This document shows positions 34,912-43,557 of a DNA stretch of 52,385 nucleotides, one piece after another. A program made the position numbers and the translations under genes. A model generated the notes under the pieces. That model was not told the origin of the DNA. It was given only the letters and a program-made list of their open reading frames with translations, and searched no databases. Numbering within the stretch: position 1 is the stretch's first letter; each line of letters opens with the position of its first letter. Source of the stretch: Anaerovorax odorimutans (lineage in GTDB: Bacteria; Bacillota; Clostridia; Peptostreptococcales; Anaerovoracaceae). The DNA lies in assembly GCF_024459955.1 (NCBI RefSeq), contig NZ_JANFXK010000021.1:1-52385 (forward strand). The letters run 5' to 3'.

Positions 34912-36507
34912 ATGAAGAAGTACATTTTTGTAACAGGCGGAGTTGTATCGGGACTGGGAAAGGGAATCACGGCAGCTTCACTGGGAAGGCTGCTGAAAGC
35001 CAGGGGGCTAAAGGTGGCGGCGCAGAAGCTGGACCCGTACATCAACGTGGACCCGGGCACCATGAGCCCATATCAGCACGGCGAGGTATATGTGACGGAA
35101 GACGGAGCGGAGACAGATCTGGATCTGGGCCATTATGAACGTTTTATTGATGAGGACCTGAATAAATATTCCAACCTGACGACGGGAAAGGTTTACTGGA
35201 ACGTCCTCAATAAAGAGCGGCAGGGGGAATATCTGGGGAGCACCGTGCAGGTGATTCCTCATATAACCAATGAAATCAAGGAATTTATTTATCAGGTGGG
35301 AAAGACCGGCAACGCGGAGGTCATTATCACAGAGATCGGAGGGACTGCGGGGGATATCGAGAGCCAGCCGTTTTTGGAAGCGATCCGCCAGGTTTCCCTG
35401 GAACAGGGGAAGGAAAACTGCCTCTTCATTCATGTGACATGGGTGCCGTATCTGAAAAGCTCCGGTGAGCACAAATCCAAGCCGACCCAGCACTCAGTAA
35501 AGGAGCTGCAGGGCATGGGCATTTCGCCGGACATGATCGTAATGCGGGCGGACGAACCCATCGATGAAAGCATTGCAGAAAAGATTTCCCTTTTCTGCAA
35601 TGTAAAGCCCGACTGCGTGATCGAAAACATAACCCTTCCTGTTTTGTACGAAGCGCCGCTGATGTTGGAGGAGAAGGGGTTTTCCTGGATTGTGTGCAGA
35701 GAGCTGGGAATCAATGCCGGTCCGTGCGAGATGAGCCGGTGGGCCGAAATGGTGAGAAGGATTAAAAACCGGGACCGGAAGGTGGAAATTGCCATTGTAG
35801 GAAAATACGTAAAGCTTCATGACGCCTACCTGTCCGTTGCGGAGGCGCTGCACCACGGCGGTTACGAAAATCAGTGCTGTGTGGATATCAAGTGGGTGGA
35901 AGCGGAAGAGGTGACGGATAAAAGCGCTCCGGAGCTCCTGGGCGACGTACAGGGGATTCTGGTGCCCGGAGGCTTTGGAGACAGGGGAATCGAAGGCAAG
36001 ATCGCCGCAGCCCGGTTCGCCAGAGAAAAGGATGTGCCCTACTTCGGAATCTGTCTGGGAATGCAGACTGCGGTCATTGAATTTGCCAGAAACGTGCTGG
36101 GCATCGAGGACGCCGATTCCGGAGAATTCAACAGCGAGACAAAGGATAAGGTAATCGATTTCATGCCTGACCAGTCGGGAGACATCCCAAAGGGCGGCAC
36201 CATGCGTCTGGGCGCGTATCCATGCGTGATCCAGGCAGGCACCATACTGGAAAGGGCCTACGGCACCGGAGAGATCACAGAGCGGCACAGGCACAGATAT
36301 GAGTTCAACAGTCGGTACAGACAGCGGTTTGAAGAGGCCGGTATGAAGATAACCGGGGCCTCCCCGGACGGCAGGCTGGCGGAAGCTGTGGAGATCCCGG
36401 AAAACAAATATTTCGTAGCCGTCCAGTACCATCCGGAATTTAAGAGCAGACCTAATAAAGCCCATCCGCTGTTTCGCGAATTCATCCGGGCTGCTTTGGA
36501 AAAATAG
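34912..36507 (+). CDS. pyrG: CTP synthase
   Basis: Converts UTP, glutamine and ATP to CTP. 531 residues from [18 protein letters not shown] lies upstream. The frame is open from an ATG at 34894. The synthase domain (1-~265) has [11 protein letters not shown] and the [20 protein letters not shown] stretch region. The glutamine amidotransferase domain has C381 in FGICLGMQ and the His/Glu pair in VQYHPEF. It completes the pyrimidine pathway started at 265 but is controlled separately through the leader described above. Confidence 0.95.
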   Translation: MKKYIFVTGGVVSGLGKGITAASLGRLLKARGLKVAAQKLDPYINVDPGTMSPYQHGEVYVTEDGAETDLDLGHYERFIDEDLNKYSNLTTGKVYWNVLNKERQGEYLGSTVQVIPHITNEIKEFIYQVGKTGNAEVIITEIGGTAGDIESQPFLEAIRQVSLEQGKENCLFIHVTWVPYLKSSGEHKSKPTQHSVKELQGMGISPDMIVMRADEPIDESIAEKISLFCNVKPDCVIENITLPVLYEAPLMLEEKGFSWIVCRELGINAGPCEMSRWAEMVRRIKNRDRKVEIAIVGKYVKLHDAYLSVAEALHHGGYENQCCVDIKWVEAEEVTDKSAPELLGDVQGILVPGGFGDRGIEGKIAAARFAREKDVPYFGICLGMQTAVIEFARNVLGIEDADSGEFNSETKDKVIDFMPDQSGDIPKGGTMRLGAYPCVIQAGTILERAYGTGEITERHRHRYEFNSRYRQRFEEAGMKITGASPDGRLAEAVEIPENKYFVAVQYHPEFKSRPNKAHPLFREFIRAALEK

Positions 36508-36516
36508 AAGTTTGTT

Positions 36517-36957
36517 TTACTGATCCAGTTTTTTTAAGATTTCAAGAGTCGTGTCCAGCGCCTCCTGGAATCTTTTTATATCTTCCTCAGAAAGCGCGGC
36601 TGCTTTTTCACACAGCTTTTCATCCACACTGTCCAGCGTTTGAAAAATGAAGTCCCGCCCTTTTTCCGTAAGACGGATCAGGACCAGCTTGCGGTTCTTT
36701 TCATCCTGAAAGCGTTCCACATAGTGGGCCTGCGCCAGCGGCGCCACTGCGCGGGTCGCCTGTTCCTTAGAAGAAGGAATATAATCGGCGAGCCTGCTCA
36801 TACTTAAATAAGGGTGATGCATCAGCGCGAAAAGCACGCAAATCTGATTTTTAGTCAGATCCAGTTCTTTGATATCCACTGCGCTCATCACCAGTTTCTG
36901 ACAAACTGAAAAAATTTCAGTCAGAATAAAACAAGGCGGTTTTTTTAATGGTTCCAT
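36517..36957 (-). CDS. MarR-family regulator divergent from ftsH
   Basis: 146 residues with a winged helix at about 40-110 (LTKNQICVLFALMHHP, SMSRLADYIPSSKEQATRAVAPL, DEKNRKLVLIRLTEKG), as in MarR/SlyA. ACGGAGG is 7 bases before the ATG at 36957; the frame is open to 37008. The shared control region with ftsH carries two palindromes over both -35 elements, so it should repress itself and ftsH. The ligand or stress signal is unknown. Its start region abuts no other gene. Confidence 0.88.
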   Translation of the reverse strand: MEPLKKPPCFILTEIFSVCQKLVMSAVDIKELDLTKNQICVLFALMHHPYLSMSRLADYIPSSKEQATRAVAPLAQAHYVERFQDEKNRKLVLIRLTEKGRDFIFQTLDSVDEKLCEKAAALSEEDIKRFQEALDTTLEILKKLDQ

Positions 36958-36979
36958 ATAAATACCTCCGTTCATACTT

Positions 36980-37008
36980 ATTATAAAATTAAAATTGACC
37001 AAAGTCAA
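36980..37008 (-). promoter_or_regulatory. Sigma-A promoter of the marR-like gene
   Basis: On the minus strand: TTGACT (37008-37003), 17 bases, TATAAT (36985-36980). The -35 lies inside operator 1. Confidence 0.8.
36995..37008. promoter_or_regulatory. Operator 1 (TTGAC-CAAA-GTCAA)
   Basis: A perfect 5-4-5 palindrome that covers the -35 of the marR-like gene. A MarR dimer bound here would block that promoter. Confidence 0.65.
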
Positions 37009-37011
37009 TGG

Positions 37012-37025
37012 TTGACAAAAATCAA
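37012..37025. promoter_or_regulatory. Operator 2 (TTGA-CAAAAA-TCAA)
   Basis: A weaker copy of operator 1, starting 17 bases later, whose first half is the -35 of ftsH. The paired layout suggests coordinate repression of both directions. Confidence 0.55.
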
Positions 37026-37040
37026 TTGTTGAGATACTAT
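37012..37040 (+). promoter_or_regulatory. Sigma-A promoter of ftsH
   Basis: TTGACA (37012-37017), 17 bases, TACTAT (37035-37040), 25 bases before the GTG start. Confidence 0.8.
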
Positions 37041-37064
37041 AAATTAAAAAAAGGGGGATTTATC

Positions 37065-38891
37065 GTGAAAGAAGAAAAACCGAACAAAAAACCGATGATT
37101 TATTACTATTTGGGTGCGTTGGTTATTATCATTTTGCTGAATGCGTTTCTGGCTCCGCTGCTGGGAAGCAACAATATAAAGAGTACCAGCTATAACGATT
37201 TTATGACCAGCATTAACAAAAAACAGGTACAGGAAGTAACGATCGAACAGAATGAGATTTATTATACGCTGAAAGAAAGCGATGACAGCGACGACAAGGA
37301 CGTCGTCTATAAAACAGGCAGGGTAGACGATGAGAACCTGGTGGACCGGCTTTATCAGTCGGGCGCGGCATTCTCTCAGAAAGTGGTCAAACAGACCTCT
37401 CCGCTGATGCAGATCCTGCTCTTATGTATCGTTCCGATTCTAATTTTCGGCGTCATGGGAAGGTTTCTCAGCAAAAAGATGGGCGGCATGATGGGCGGAC
37501 CGGGAGCCATGTCCTTTGGCAAAAGCAACGCTAAGGTTTATGTAAAGTCATCCAGCGGCATTAAATTTTCCGATGTGGCAGGTGAAGACGAAGCAAAAGA
37601 ACTGCTCAGTGAGATCGTAGACTATCTGCACAATCCTCAGAGGTATCAGCAGATCGGAGCCCAGATGCCCAAGGGCGCTCTGCTGGTGGGACCTCCGGGA
37701 ACAGGAAAGACGCTGCTGGCAAAAGCTGTGGCAGGGGAAGCGGAGGTTCCGTTCTTCTCCATATCCGGATCGGAATTTGTGGAAATGTTTGTCGGTATGG
37801 GAGCGGCCAAGGTGAGGGATCTCTTTAAACAGGCAGCGGAAAAAGCGCCCTGCATCGTTTTTATCGATGAGATCGATACCATTGGAAAGAAGCGAGATGG
37901 GCAGCTGTCCACCAACGATGAGCGGGAACAGACCCTCAACCAGCTCCTTACGGAAATGGACGGCTTCGACGGTTCCAAAGGTGTGGTAATCCTGGCGGCG
38001 ACCAACCGTCCGGATTCTCTGGACCCGGCTCTTCTCAGGCCGGGCAGATTCGACCGCCGAATTCCTGTGGAGCTGCCTGACCTGCAGGGAAGGGAAGATA
38101 TTCTCAAGGTACATGCGAAAAAAATCAGCGTGGCGGACGATGTGGATTTCCACGAGATCGCCAAGGCGGCGGCAGGAGCTTCCGGCGCGGAGCTGGCCAA
38201 CGTAGTCAATGAAGCGGCCCTGCGGGCAGTGCGCAATGGACGGGATACAGCCAGCCAGGAAGACCTGGAGGAGAGCATTGAAGTGGTCATCGCCGGCTAT
38301 CAGAAAAAGAGCAGAGTGCTGTCCAACGAGGAAAAAAAGATTGTTGCTTATCATGAAGTGGGCCATGCCCTGGTGGCGGCCATGCAGAATCATTCGGCGC
38401 CGGTTCATAAGATAACCATTATTCCGCGAACCTCCGGAGCGCTGGGATATACCATGCAGGTGGACGAACAGGAGCGCTTTCTCATGTCTAAGGAAGAGCT
38501 GGCAAACAAGATCGCGACCTTTACCGGCGGCCGTGCGGCTGAGGAACTGATCTTTGGCTCCATTACCACTGGCGCTGCCAACGATATTGAGCAAGCCACC
38601 AAACTGGCGAGAGCTATGATTTCAAGATACGGAATGAGCGAAGATTTTGGCATGGTGGCGCTGGAAACGGTGAGCAATCAGTATCTGGGCGGAGATGCGA
38701 CGCTGGCCTGCTCGGCCGATACTCAGACCCGGGTGGACCGGCAGGTGATCGCTTTGGTAAAGGAACAGTATGATAAAGCCCGTGCTATTTTGGAAGAAAA
38801 CCGGGCTAAGCTGGACGAAATCGCAGAATACCTCTATGAGCATGAAACCATTACTGGGGAAGAGTTTATGGAGATACTGGAGCAGAAATAG
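37065..38891 (+). CDS. ftsH: ATP-dependent zinc metalloprotease FtsH
   Basis: Membrane AAA+ protease that degrades damaged or regulatory proteins. 608 residues from a GTG after AAGGGGGAT; the frame is open to 37008, but that part is inside the promoter. Two membrane helices (about 10-30 and 115-135) enclose a short outside domain. Walker A GPPGTGKT (209-216), Walker B IVFIDEID, the SRH region ATNRPDSLDPALLRPGR, and the zinc site HEVGH (430-434) are intact. Not next to tilS/hpt as in many Bacillota but divergent from a marR-like gene. Confidence 0.95.
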   Translation: MKEEKPNKKPMIYYYLGALVIIILLNAFLAPLLGSNNIKSTSYNDFMTSINKKQVQEVTIEQNEIYYTLKESDDSDDKDVVYKTGRVDDENLVDRLYQSGAAFSQKVVKQTSPLMQILLLCIVPILIFGVMGRFLSKKMGGMMGGPGAMSFGKSNAKVYVKSSSGIKFSDVAGEDEAKELLSEIVDYLHNPQRYQQIGAQMPKGALLVGPPGTGKTLLAKAVAGEAEVPFFSISGSEFVEMFVGMGAAKVRDLFKQAAEKAPCIVFIDEIDTIGKKRDGQLSTNDEREQTLNQLLTEMDGFDGSKGVVILAATNRPDSLDPALLRPGRFDRRIPVELPDLQGREDILKVHAKKISVADDVDFHEIAKAAAGASGAELANVVNEAALRAVRNGRDTASQEDLEESIEVVIAGYQKKSRVLSNEEKKIVAYHEVGHALVAAMQNHSAPVHKITIIPRTSGALGYTMQVDEQERFLMSKEELANKIATFTGGRAAEELIFGSITTGAANDIEQATKLARAMISRYGMSEDFGMVALETVSNQYLGGDATLACSADTQTRVDRQVIALVKEQYDKARAILEENRAKLDEIAEYLYEHETITGEEFMEILEQK

Positions 38892-38930
38892 CAGGATAAG
38901 AGAGGCCGGACCCCACGGAACGGCCGGACC

Positions 38931-38975
38931 GCAAAAAAGCATCGCCGCAGATAGCGGTGGTGCTTTTTGCTTTTT
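38931..38975. terminator. Bidirectional terminator between ftsH and spoIIID
   Basis: GCAAAAAAGCATCGCCGC, loop AGATA, GCGGTGGTGCTTTTTGC: a 17-bp stem with two wobble pairs and T runs on both strands. It serves the two converging genes. Confidence 0.9.
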
Positions 38976-38981
38976 CATAAA

Positions 38982-39239
38982 TTACTGCTCTTCGTGATGC
39001 TGGTACTTTTCCTTTGTTGCCATTCCACCACGAATGTGCCTTTCAGCCTTGTTGTTATCTAAAACCGCCTTGACCTGCGCGGCCAGTCCGGGATTTATCT
39101 CAAGGAGCCGTTCAGTGATGTCCTTGTGTACTGTAGATTTGGAGACGCGAAATTTTTTTGCTGTTGCTCTGACTGTTGCACCCGTTTCGATTATGTAATC
39201 GGCCAGCTCCAGTACCCTCTCTTCTATGTAATCCTTCAT
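38982..39239 (-). CDS. spoIIID: Sporulation transcription factor SpoIIID
   Basis: 85 residues starting MKDYIEERVLELADYII, closely following the Bacillus pattern. The helix-turn-helix VRATAKKFRVSKSTVHKDITERL and the C-terminal RHIRGGMATKEKY are diagnostic. It controls mother-cell genes in sporulation, so the organism is probably a spore former. GTG codons at 39257 and 39254 are also in frame; AGGTGG lies 14 bases before the ATG, so the start is not certain. I could not find a clear sigma-E promoter. Confidence 0.94.
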   Translation of the reverse strand: MKDYIEERVLELADYIIETGATVRATAKKFRVSKSTVHKDITERLLEINPGLAAQVKAVLDNNKAERHIRGGMATKEKYQHHEEQ

Positions 39240-39353
39240 GTTAAGACAGTTCACCACCTCTTATATTATTTAAACAGCTAAAATTAACCATTTTGTTATC
39301 ACAATATATGTGGAAAAGAGAGGGGTTATGCTTAATTTATTTCGCAAAGCAGC

Positions 39354-39389
39354 AAAACACCCTGCGATTGAAAAAACGCAGGGTGTTTT
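39354..39389. terminator. Terminator after the amino acid permease gene
   Basis: AAAACACCCTGCG (39354-39366) and CGCAGGGTGTTTT (39377-39389) are a perfect 13-bp stem around 10 bases. It ends the minus-strand permease transcript and shields spoIIID. Confidence 0.88.
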
Positions 39390-39435
39390 GTCACACAAAT
39401 TACCATTATATCAGTGAATCGGAGATCGAGATTTT

Positions 39436-40848
39436 CTATGCCGTTTCATCCTCTGTACGGAACAGCAGGCTCTGTCTTTCCAGCTCAGAAACCTTGCTGT
39501 TTTTGGCCTTGGCGTAGATTGCCAGAATCAGTCCCAGCGCGAACCAGCCGCAGACCAGCGCCCATTCGATGGGAACCAGAGGGCTCGGTCCCATGGGCAG
39601 ATAGAGATACGCGAAGAACAGCGCTACGCCCACTGCCATCGTTCCCACCAGCTTAGCGTATTTTACTTTATACGGGCGGTGCATTTCCGGCTGTTTTACC
39701 CGGAGAACGATAAAGGACAGAGATACCATCAGATAAATGATTACTACGCCAAAGGAGCTGGCGTTTACAAACCAGGTCAGAGCTCCCGCTCCCAGCAGGC
39801 AGGAAAAGGTGGACAGACCGCCGCAGAACAATACCGCATTGCTGGGCGTATGATATTTGGGATGTATCTTAGCCAGGAAGCCCGGCAGCATCTTGGCATT
39901 GGCCAGCGAATACAGTACGCGGGCTCCACCGTACAAAAAGCCGTTCCAGCTGGTCAGAATACCGCACATGGCGCCGATGATACATACCTTGCCCCAGATC
40001 GGGTTGCCGAAAGCAAAGGCCATAGCGTCCGCTACCGGGATCACGCCGCCGGTGCGCACGCTGCCCGGTGCGGAAATACAAGTGGCAAAGATCATCAGCA
40101 TATACCATGCCGCCGCCATGCAGATGGAAATAATCAGGATCCTCGGAATCTTTTTCAGAGGAACATCCATCTCGCTGGCAGACTGAGGGATGACGTCAAA
40201 GCCTACGAACATGGCAGGAACCATGAGCAATACCACTGTAAATCCGTTAAAAGATGTGAAAAGGGGTTTTGTATACTCGATATCGCCGAAAGCCACGCCG
40301 CCGGAGAGGAAAAGAATTCCTACGGCAACAAGACCTACGGTCGCAATCGTCTGAAAAACAGCGGCCTGCTTTGCGCCCCGATAATTAACAATGGTAATTA
40401 TCACAGAGGCAATAACCGATATGAGCGCAACGGATAGATAGACATCCGAACCCTGAATTGTCCACAAACGCCCAAGTTCTGGTATGGGCACTATGTAATT
40501 GAGCGCCGTGGTAAACGCAGGGCCTTCCCAGGCCGCAACACCTAAATAGGCAAAGGCTGTCGCAAGTCCGGCGAATACTGCCGGCCAATAGCCCATTGCT
40601 TTATATGAAAACACTACACTTCCCCCGGTAAAAGGGATCGCAGGAGTCAGCTCCGCATATACGAGTCCTACGAATATGCAGAGCACCGCTCCTACCATGT
40701 ATGCGCTGATAGCACCAACCATTCCTGCCGAAGCCGCCCACTGACCGGAGAGCATAATCCAGCCCCATCCGATCATCGTGCCGAAAGCCATGGCGAGAAC
40801 ATCTCTTGATTTAAAAGACTTTTCCAAAGTCTGATTTCCTGAACTCAT
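39436..40848 (-). CDS. APC-family amino acid permease
   Basis: 470 residues, about 12 spans. The first helix has AFGTMIGWGWIMLSGQW, a variant of the substrate-backbone motif of amino acid-polyamine-organocation carriers; GFDVIPQSASEM is the second family motif. AAGGAGG lies 8 bases before the ATG at 40848 (the frame is open to 40872). Substrate unknown. The arc operon in the window lacks its own arginine/ornithine antiporter, but this gene is 6.5 kb away and not typical ArcD, so a link is only a possibility. Confidence 0.88.
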   Translation of the reverse strand: MSSGNQTLEKSFKSRDVLAMAFGTMIGWGWIMLSGQWAASAGMVGAISAYMVGAVLCIFVGLVYAELTPAIPFTGGSVVFSYKAMGYWPAVFAGLATAFAYLGVAAWEGPAFTTALNYIVPIPELGRLWTIQGSDVYLSVALISVIASVIITIVNYRGAKQAAVFQTIATVGLVAVGILFLSGGVAFGDIEYTKPLFTSFNGFTVVLLMVPAMFVGFDVIPQSASEMDVPLKKIPRILIISICMAAAWYMLMIFATCISAPGSVRTGGVIPVADAMAFAFGNPIWGKVCIIGAMCGILTSWNGFLYGGARVLYSLANAKMLPGFLAKIHPKYHTPSNAVLFCGGLSTFSCLLGAGALTWFVNASSFGVVIIYLMVSLSFIVLRVKQPEMHRPYKVKYAKLVGTMAVGVALFFAYLYLPMGPSPLVPIEWALVCGWFALGLILAIYAKAKNSKVSELERQSLLFRTEDETA

Positions 40849-40909
40849 TACGAGATCCTCCTTATGTAACATATTATGATTGTTTGATTTGCCGACTTAA
40901 TTGGATCCG

Positions 40910-40938
40910 CTTATATAAACAAACAAAAACCGTGCCAA
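40910..40938 (-). promoter_or_regulatory. Sigma-A promoter of the amino acid permease
   Basis: On the minus strand: TTGGCA (40938-40933), 17 bases, TATAAG (40915-40910); both differ from consensus at one position. The leader is about 55 bases. The rest of the gap to 41192 is AT-rich with CAAACG/CGTTTG repeats near 40967-41002 and an imperfect 10-bp hairpin at 41046-41082. Confidence 0.7.
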
Positions 40939-41192
40939 ATTTTCATAATAATACAGAAAAAAACAAACGCTAGATTTAAAACGCTGAAATTTTAACGTTT
41001 GTGTGCTTAAGAAAAAATTAATGGCTGCTTAGATGGTGAAATTGATGCCGGACAGGATGCGGCAAAAAAATACCTGTCGGTAATTAATTGCCGGTGAAAG
41101 GGGAAAAAATTTTCGAATAATCCGTATAACGGCAGAGGCTTTGAGTTTAATAAGAAAATTGAAGGATTATTTGCACTAAATCGCTAAAAACA

Positions 41193-41223
41193 TTGACAAA
41201 TGTATGCGGGGGGGGGGTATCAT
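41193..41223 (+). promoter_or_regulatory. Promoter with a G10 tract in its spacer
   Basis: A perfect TTGACA (41193-41198) and TATCAT (41218-41223) are 19 bases apart, and ten consecutive G (41208-41217) fill the end of the spacer. Loss of two G would give the ideal 17. Changes in the tract length by polymerase slippage should alter promoter strength, as at known phase-variable promoters. Confidence 0.75.
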
Positions 41224-41274
41224 AAATGTGAATTGCTTATATCTTATTGTACTATTTATGAAAGGAAGATACTT

Positions 41275-43404
41275 ATGAAAAGAACTTTTTTTAGAAAACT
41301 TCTCGCAGGTGTTCTTTCTGCGGTAATGCTGTTTTCTGTCGCGCCGGGTATGGCTTTTGCGGCAGATGAAAACAGTGACGCAGCAAAAGGACCGCACAAA
41401 TGGGTTGTATCTGACTGGGATCAGACCAATACGGATACTTATGGAACGGCCGTACAGAGCGCAGATCCCAATGTCACTATTTTGACCCAGGGGGCCTATT
41501 CGGCAGATAACAACGGCTATAATGGACCATATGCCAAACCGGAGGATGAGCAGAAAGTTACTTTGGAAAAGGGCAGTATTGTAAGAGAGATCAACGTTCT
41601 TATTGGTCCGAAGGCGCTTGATGGAGGCTCCTTTGGGGTGACGGCATCCCTAAATAAACCCGGGGAAGATGAATATCTGACAGAGATGACTTCCGATTTT
41701 CGACCGGGTGGAGATGGAAATATCGTATATTCCGCCTATGATCAGAGCAATCTGTACACGATTAAAGAAGACGCGGTTTATACTATCCGTTGGGAATTCA
41801 GTATGGAAGAACAGGGTGAAGGCGGCGTTATATATGGGGAGCAGTCCCTGCTGGACAACGGCAAGGTGCTGGCCACTACAAAAAAAGTAGCGCTAAAAGA
41901 TGGAGATCTGAGCAATGATAAAGATGCGGCGAAAGTAAGCAACCGTTCTATGTGGTTCTATAACATCAGTGTGGCGGATGGCGTAAAAGTGTTTACAGAG
42001 CTGCCGAAGGATAAGGAACTGCAAAAGCCTCATAAATATGTAGCTAAGGACTGGATTACAGCCGGTGGTTACGGCGCAGTCAGCAAAACAGCCGACGATG
42101 GTACAGCCTTTATATTAAAGGGTGGCGAATTAAATGGGGACGGTTATGCAATGGGCCCTTATTCGAAAAAAGGAAACCAGCAGCTTGCGGATGGTCCAAT
42201 GGTACAGGAGATCAATGTTATGATCGATCCGGCGGATGAAGAAAGCTATGTCGATAATAATGTGAAATTTGCATTATCCTGCGCACTGAACGATAATGCG
42301 GGCGATTACAGAACGGAAATGACATACTGTCTGCAAAAAGACGGCGATGTCGTTAATATTCTGGGAACTGATATCAAGCTGGATAAGAAAGACGTTTACA
42401 CGTTCCGTATTGTTTTTGACAGAGATCTCTTTGGTGCGGTATATGAACAGCTTCAGGTAGAGCATAGAGGAAAACTGGTTGGCGAGACGAAAAAAGCTAA
42501 AATGTCAGATCTGGATAAAGCTGGTTCCAACCATGATAACGCATCACAACACAGACAGCTGTGGTTCAGCAGCATCAATACAAAAAATGGAGTAGCTGTT
42601 TACAAGGATGTTCCTCCTTATGCGGCAGAAAAAATAACCTTGGACAAGGAAACCATGGAATTGGTAGAAGGAGCTTCTCAACAGCTGAATGCTGTGGTAG
42701 GACCTGAATACACTACAGATAAAACGGTGTCATGGACATCTTCCGACGATAAAATCGCGGCTGTAAAAGATGGTAAAGTAACAGGAGTGAAACCAGGCAA
42801 GGCAGTTATTACTGCAAAAACAACCAATGGAAAAGAAGCGGTGTGTACCGTAACGGTAAAAGCAAAGCCGATAGTTCTTCCAACAGGAATCACGCTGAGT
42901 AAAAGCTCCGTTTCTGTAGCAGCAGGTAAATCCGTAACTGTAACTGCGGCCGTTCTTCCGGCCAACGCTACAAACAAAGCGGTGTCATGGACCAGCAGCA
43001 ACCGTTCGATAGCAACTGTTTCTAATGGTAAAATAACTGCAAAAAAACCAGGAAGAACAACGGTTACTGCGACTGCGGCAAACGGAAAATCCGCAAAAAT
43101 CACCGTTACTGTTCAACCGAAAAAAGTTGCTTCCCTGAAAGTTAAAACCGGAAAGAGAAAAATGACGGTTTCCTGGAAGAAGGATACGAAGTCCAGCGGA
43201 TATCAGCTGACTTATGCTCGAAACAAATCATTTAAGAAAGCAAAGAAGAATGTGACTATCAGCAAAAATAAGACCAATAAAAAGGTTATTAAAAGACTTA
43301 AGTCAAGGAAAACTTACTATGTAAAGGTAAGAGCATACAAAAAAATAGGCAGCAAAAAAGTTTACGGTGCGTACAGCAGCGTAAAGAAAGTGAAAATTAG
43401 ATAA
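41275..43404 (+). CDS. Secreted repeat protein with two BIG2 Ig-like domains
   Basis: 709 residues from the ATG after AAAGGAAGATACTT. Signal peptide 1-~29 (KLLAGVLSAVMLFSVAPGMAFA, cut near AFA-AD). Two related domains of about 200 residues follow, starting PHKWVVSDW (40) and PHKYVAKDW (252), each with an INVxI strand and a late MWF/LWF..I motif. Then two BIG2 domains (451-534, 536-614; ATVSNGKITAKKPGRTTVTA) and a very basic Fn3-like end (617-709). No LPXTG, SLH or other anchor is seen; the basic tail may hold it to the wall. Role unknown, adhesin-like by architecture. The promoter looks phase-variable. Confidence 0.85.
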   Translation: MKRTFFRKLLAGVLSAVMLFSVAPGMAFAADENSDAAKGPHKWVVSDWDQTNTDTYGTAVQSADPNVTILTQGAYSADNNGYNGPYAKPEDEQKVTLEKGSIVREINVLIGPKALDGGSFGVTASLNKPGEDEYLTEMTSDFRPGGDGNIVYSAYDQSNLYTIKEDAVYTIRWEFSMEEQGEGGVIYGEQSLLDNGKVLATTKKVALKDGDLSNDKDAAKVSNRSMWFYNISVADGVKVFTELPKDKELQKPHKYVAKDWITAGGYGAVSKTADDGTAFILKGGELNGDGYAMGPYSKKGNQQLADGPMVQEINVMIDPADEESYVDNNVKFALSCALNDNAGDYRTEMTYCLQKDGDVVNILGTDIKLDKKDVYTFRIVFDRDLFGAVYEQLQVEHRGKLVGETKKAKMSDLDKAGSNHDNASQHRQLWFSSINTKNGVAVYKDVPPYAAEKITLDKETMELVEGASQQLNAVVGPEYTTDKTVSWTSSDDKIAAVKDGKVTGVKPGKAVITAKTTNGKEAVCTVTVKAKPIVLPTGITLSKSSVSVAAGKSVTVTAAVLPANATNKAVSWTSSNRSIATVSNGKITAKKPGRTTVTATAANGKSAKITVTVQPKKVASLKVKTGKRKMTVSWKKDTKSSGYQLTYARNKSFKKAKKNVTISKNKTNKKVIKRLKSRKTYYVKVRAYKKIGSKKVYGAYSSVKKVKIR

Positions 43405-43414
43405 GATAAAAGCA

Positions 43415-43459
43415 GAAAAAGCTTGCCGCGTCAACAACTACGATGCGGCGGCTTTTTTG
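43415..43459 (+). terminator. Terminator of the Ig-like protein gene
   Basis: AAAAAGC-TT-GCCGCGTC and GATGCGGC-G-GCTTTTT pair across a 9-base loop with a small internal bulge; a T run ends it. Confidence 0.85.
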
Positions 43460-43531
43460 TTATACGGAAAAGCAATGTTTTACGATATTTATCAATATTT
43501 TCCTCATCTTCTGGCAAAACTAAGTTCAAAC

Positions 43532-43540
43532 TGCTAGAAT
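43532..43540 (+). promoter_or_regulatory. Extended -10 promoter of mreB
   Basis: TGC-TAGAAT has the TGn extension, 17 bases before the TTG start. The -35 at normal distance is poor. The leader would be very short, only about 10 bases, so transcription may start elsewhere. Confidence 0.35.
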
Positions 43541-43557
43541 AAAGGAGGTAGTAAATT

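Noticed and set aside
39293-39517. 74-residue frame on the plus strand between spoIIID and the permease
   Set aside because: It spans a perfect terminator hairpin and runs antisense into the permease gene.
40921-40937. Sigma-54-like element TGGCACG-N4-TTGTT before the amino acid permease (minus strand)
   Set aside because: The -12 GC is GT, and the same bases form a good sigma-A promoter (TTGGCA, 17 bases, TATAAG) in the right place. The sigma-54 reading is kept only as a remote alternative.
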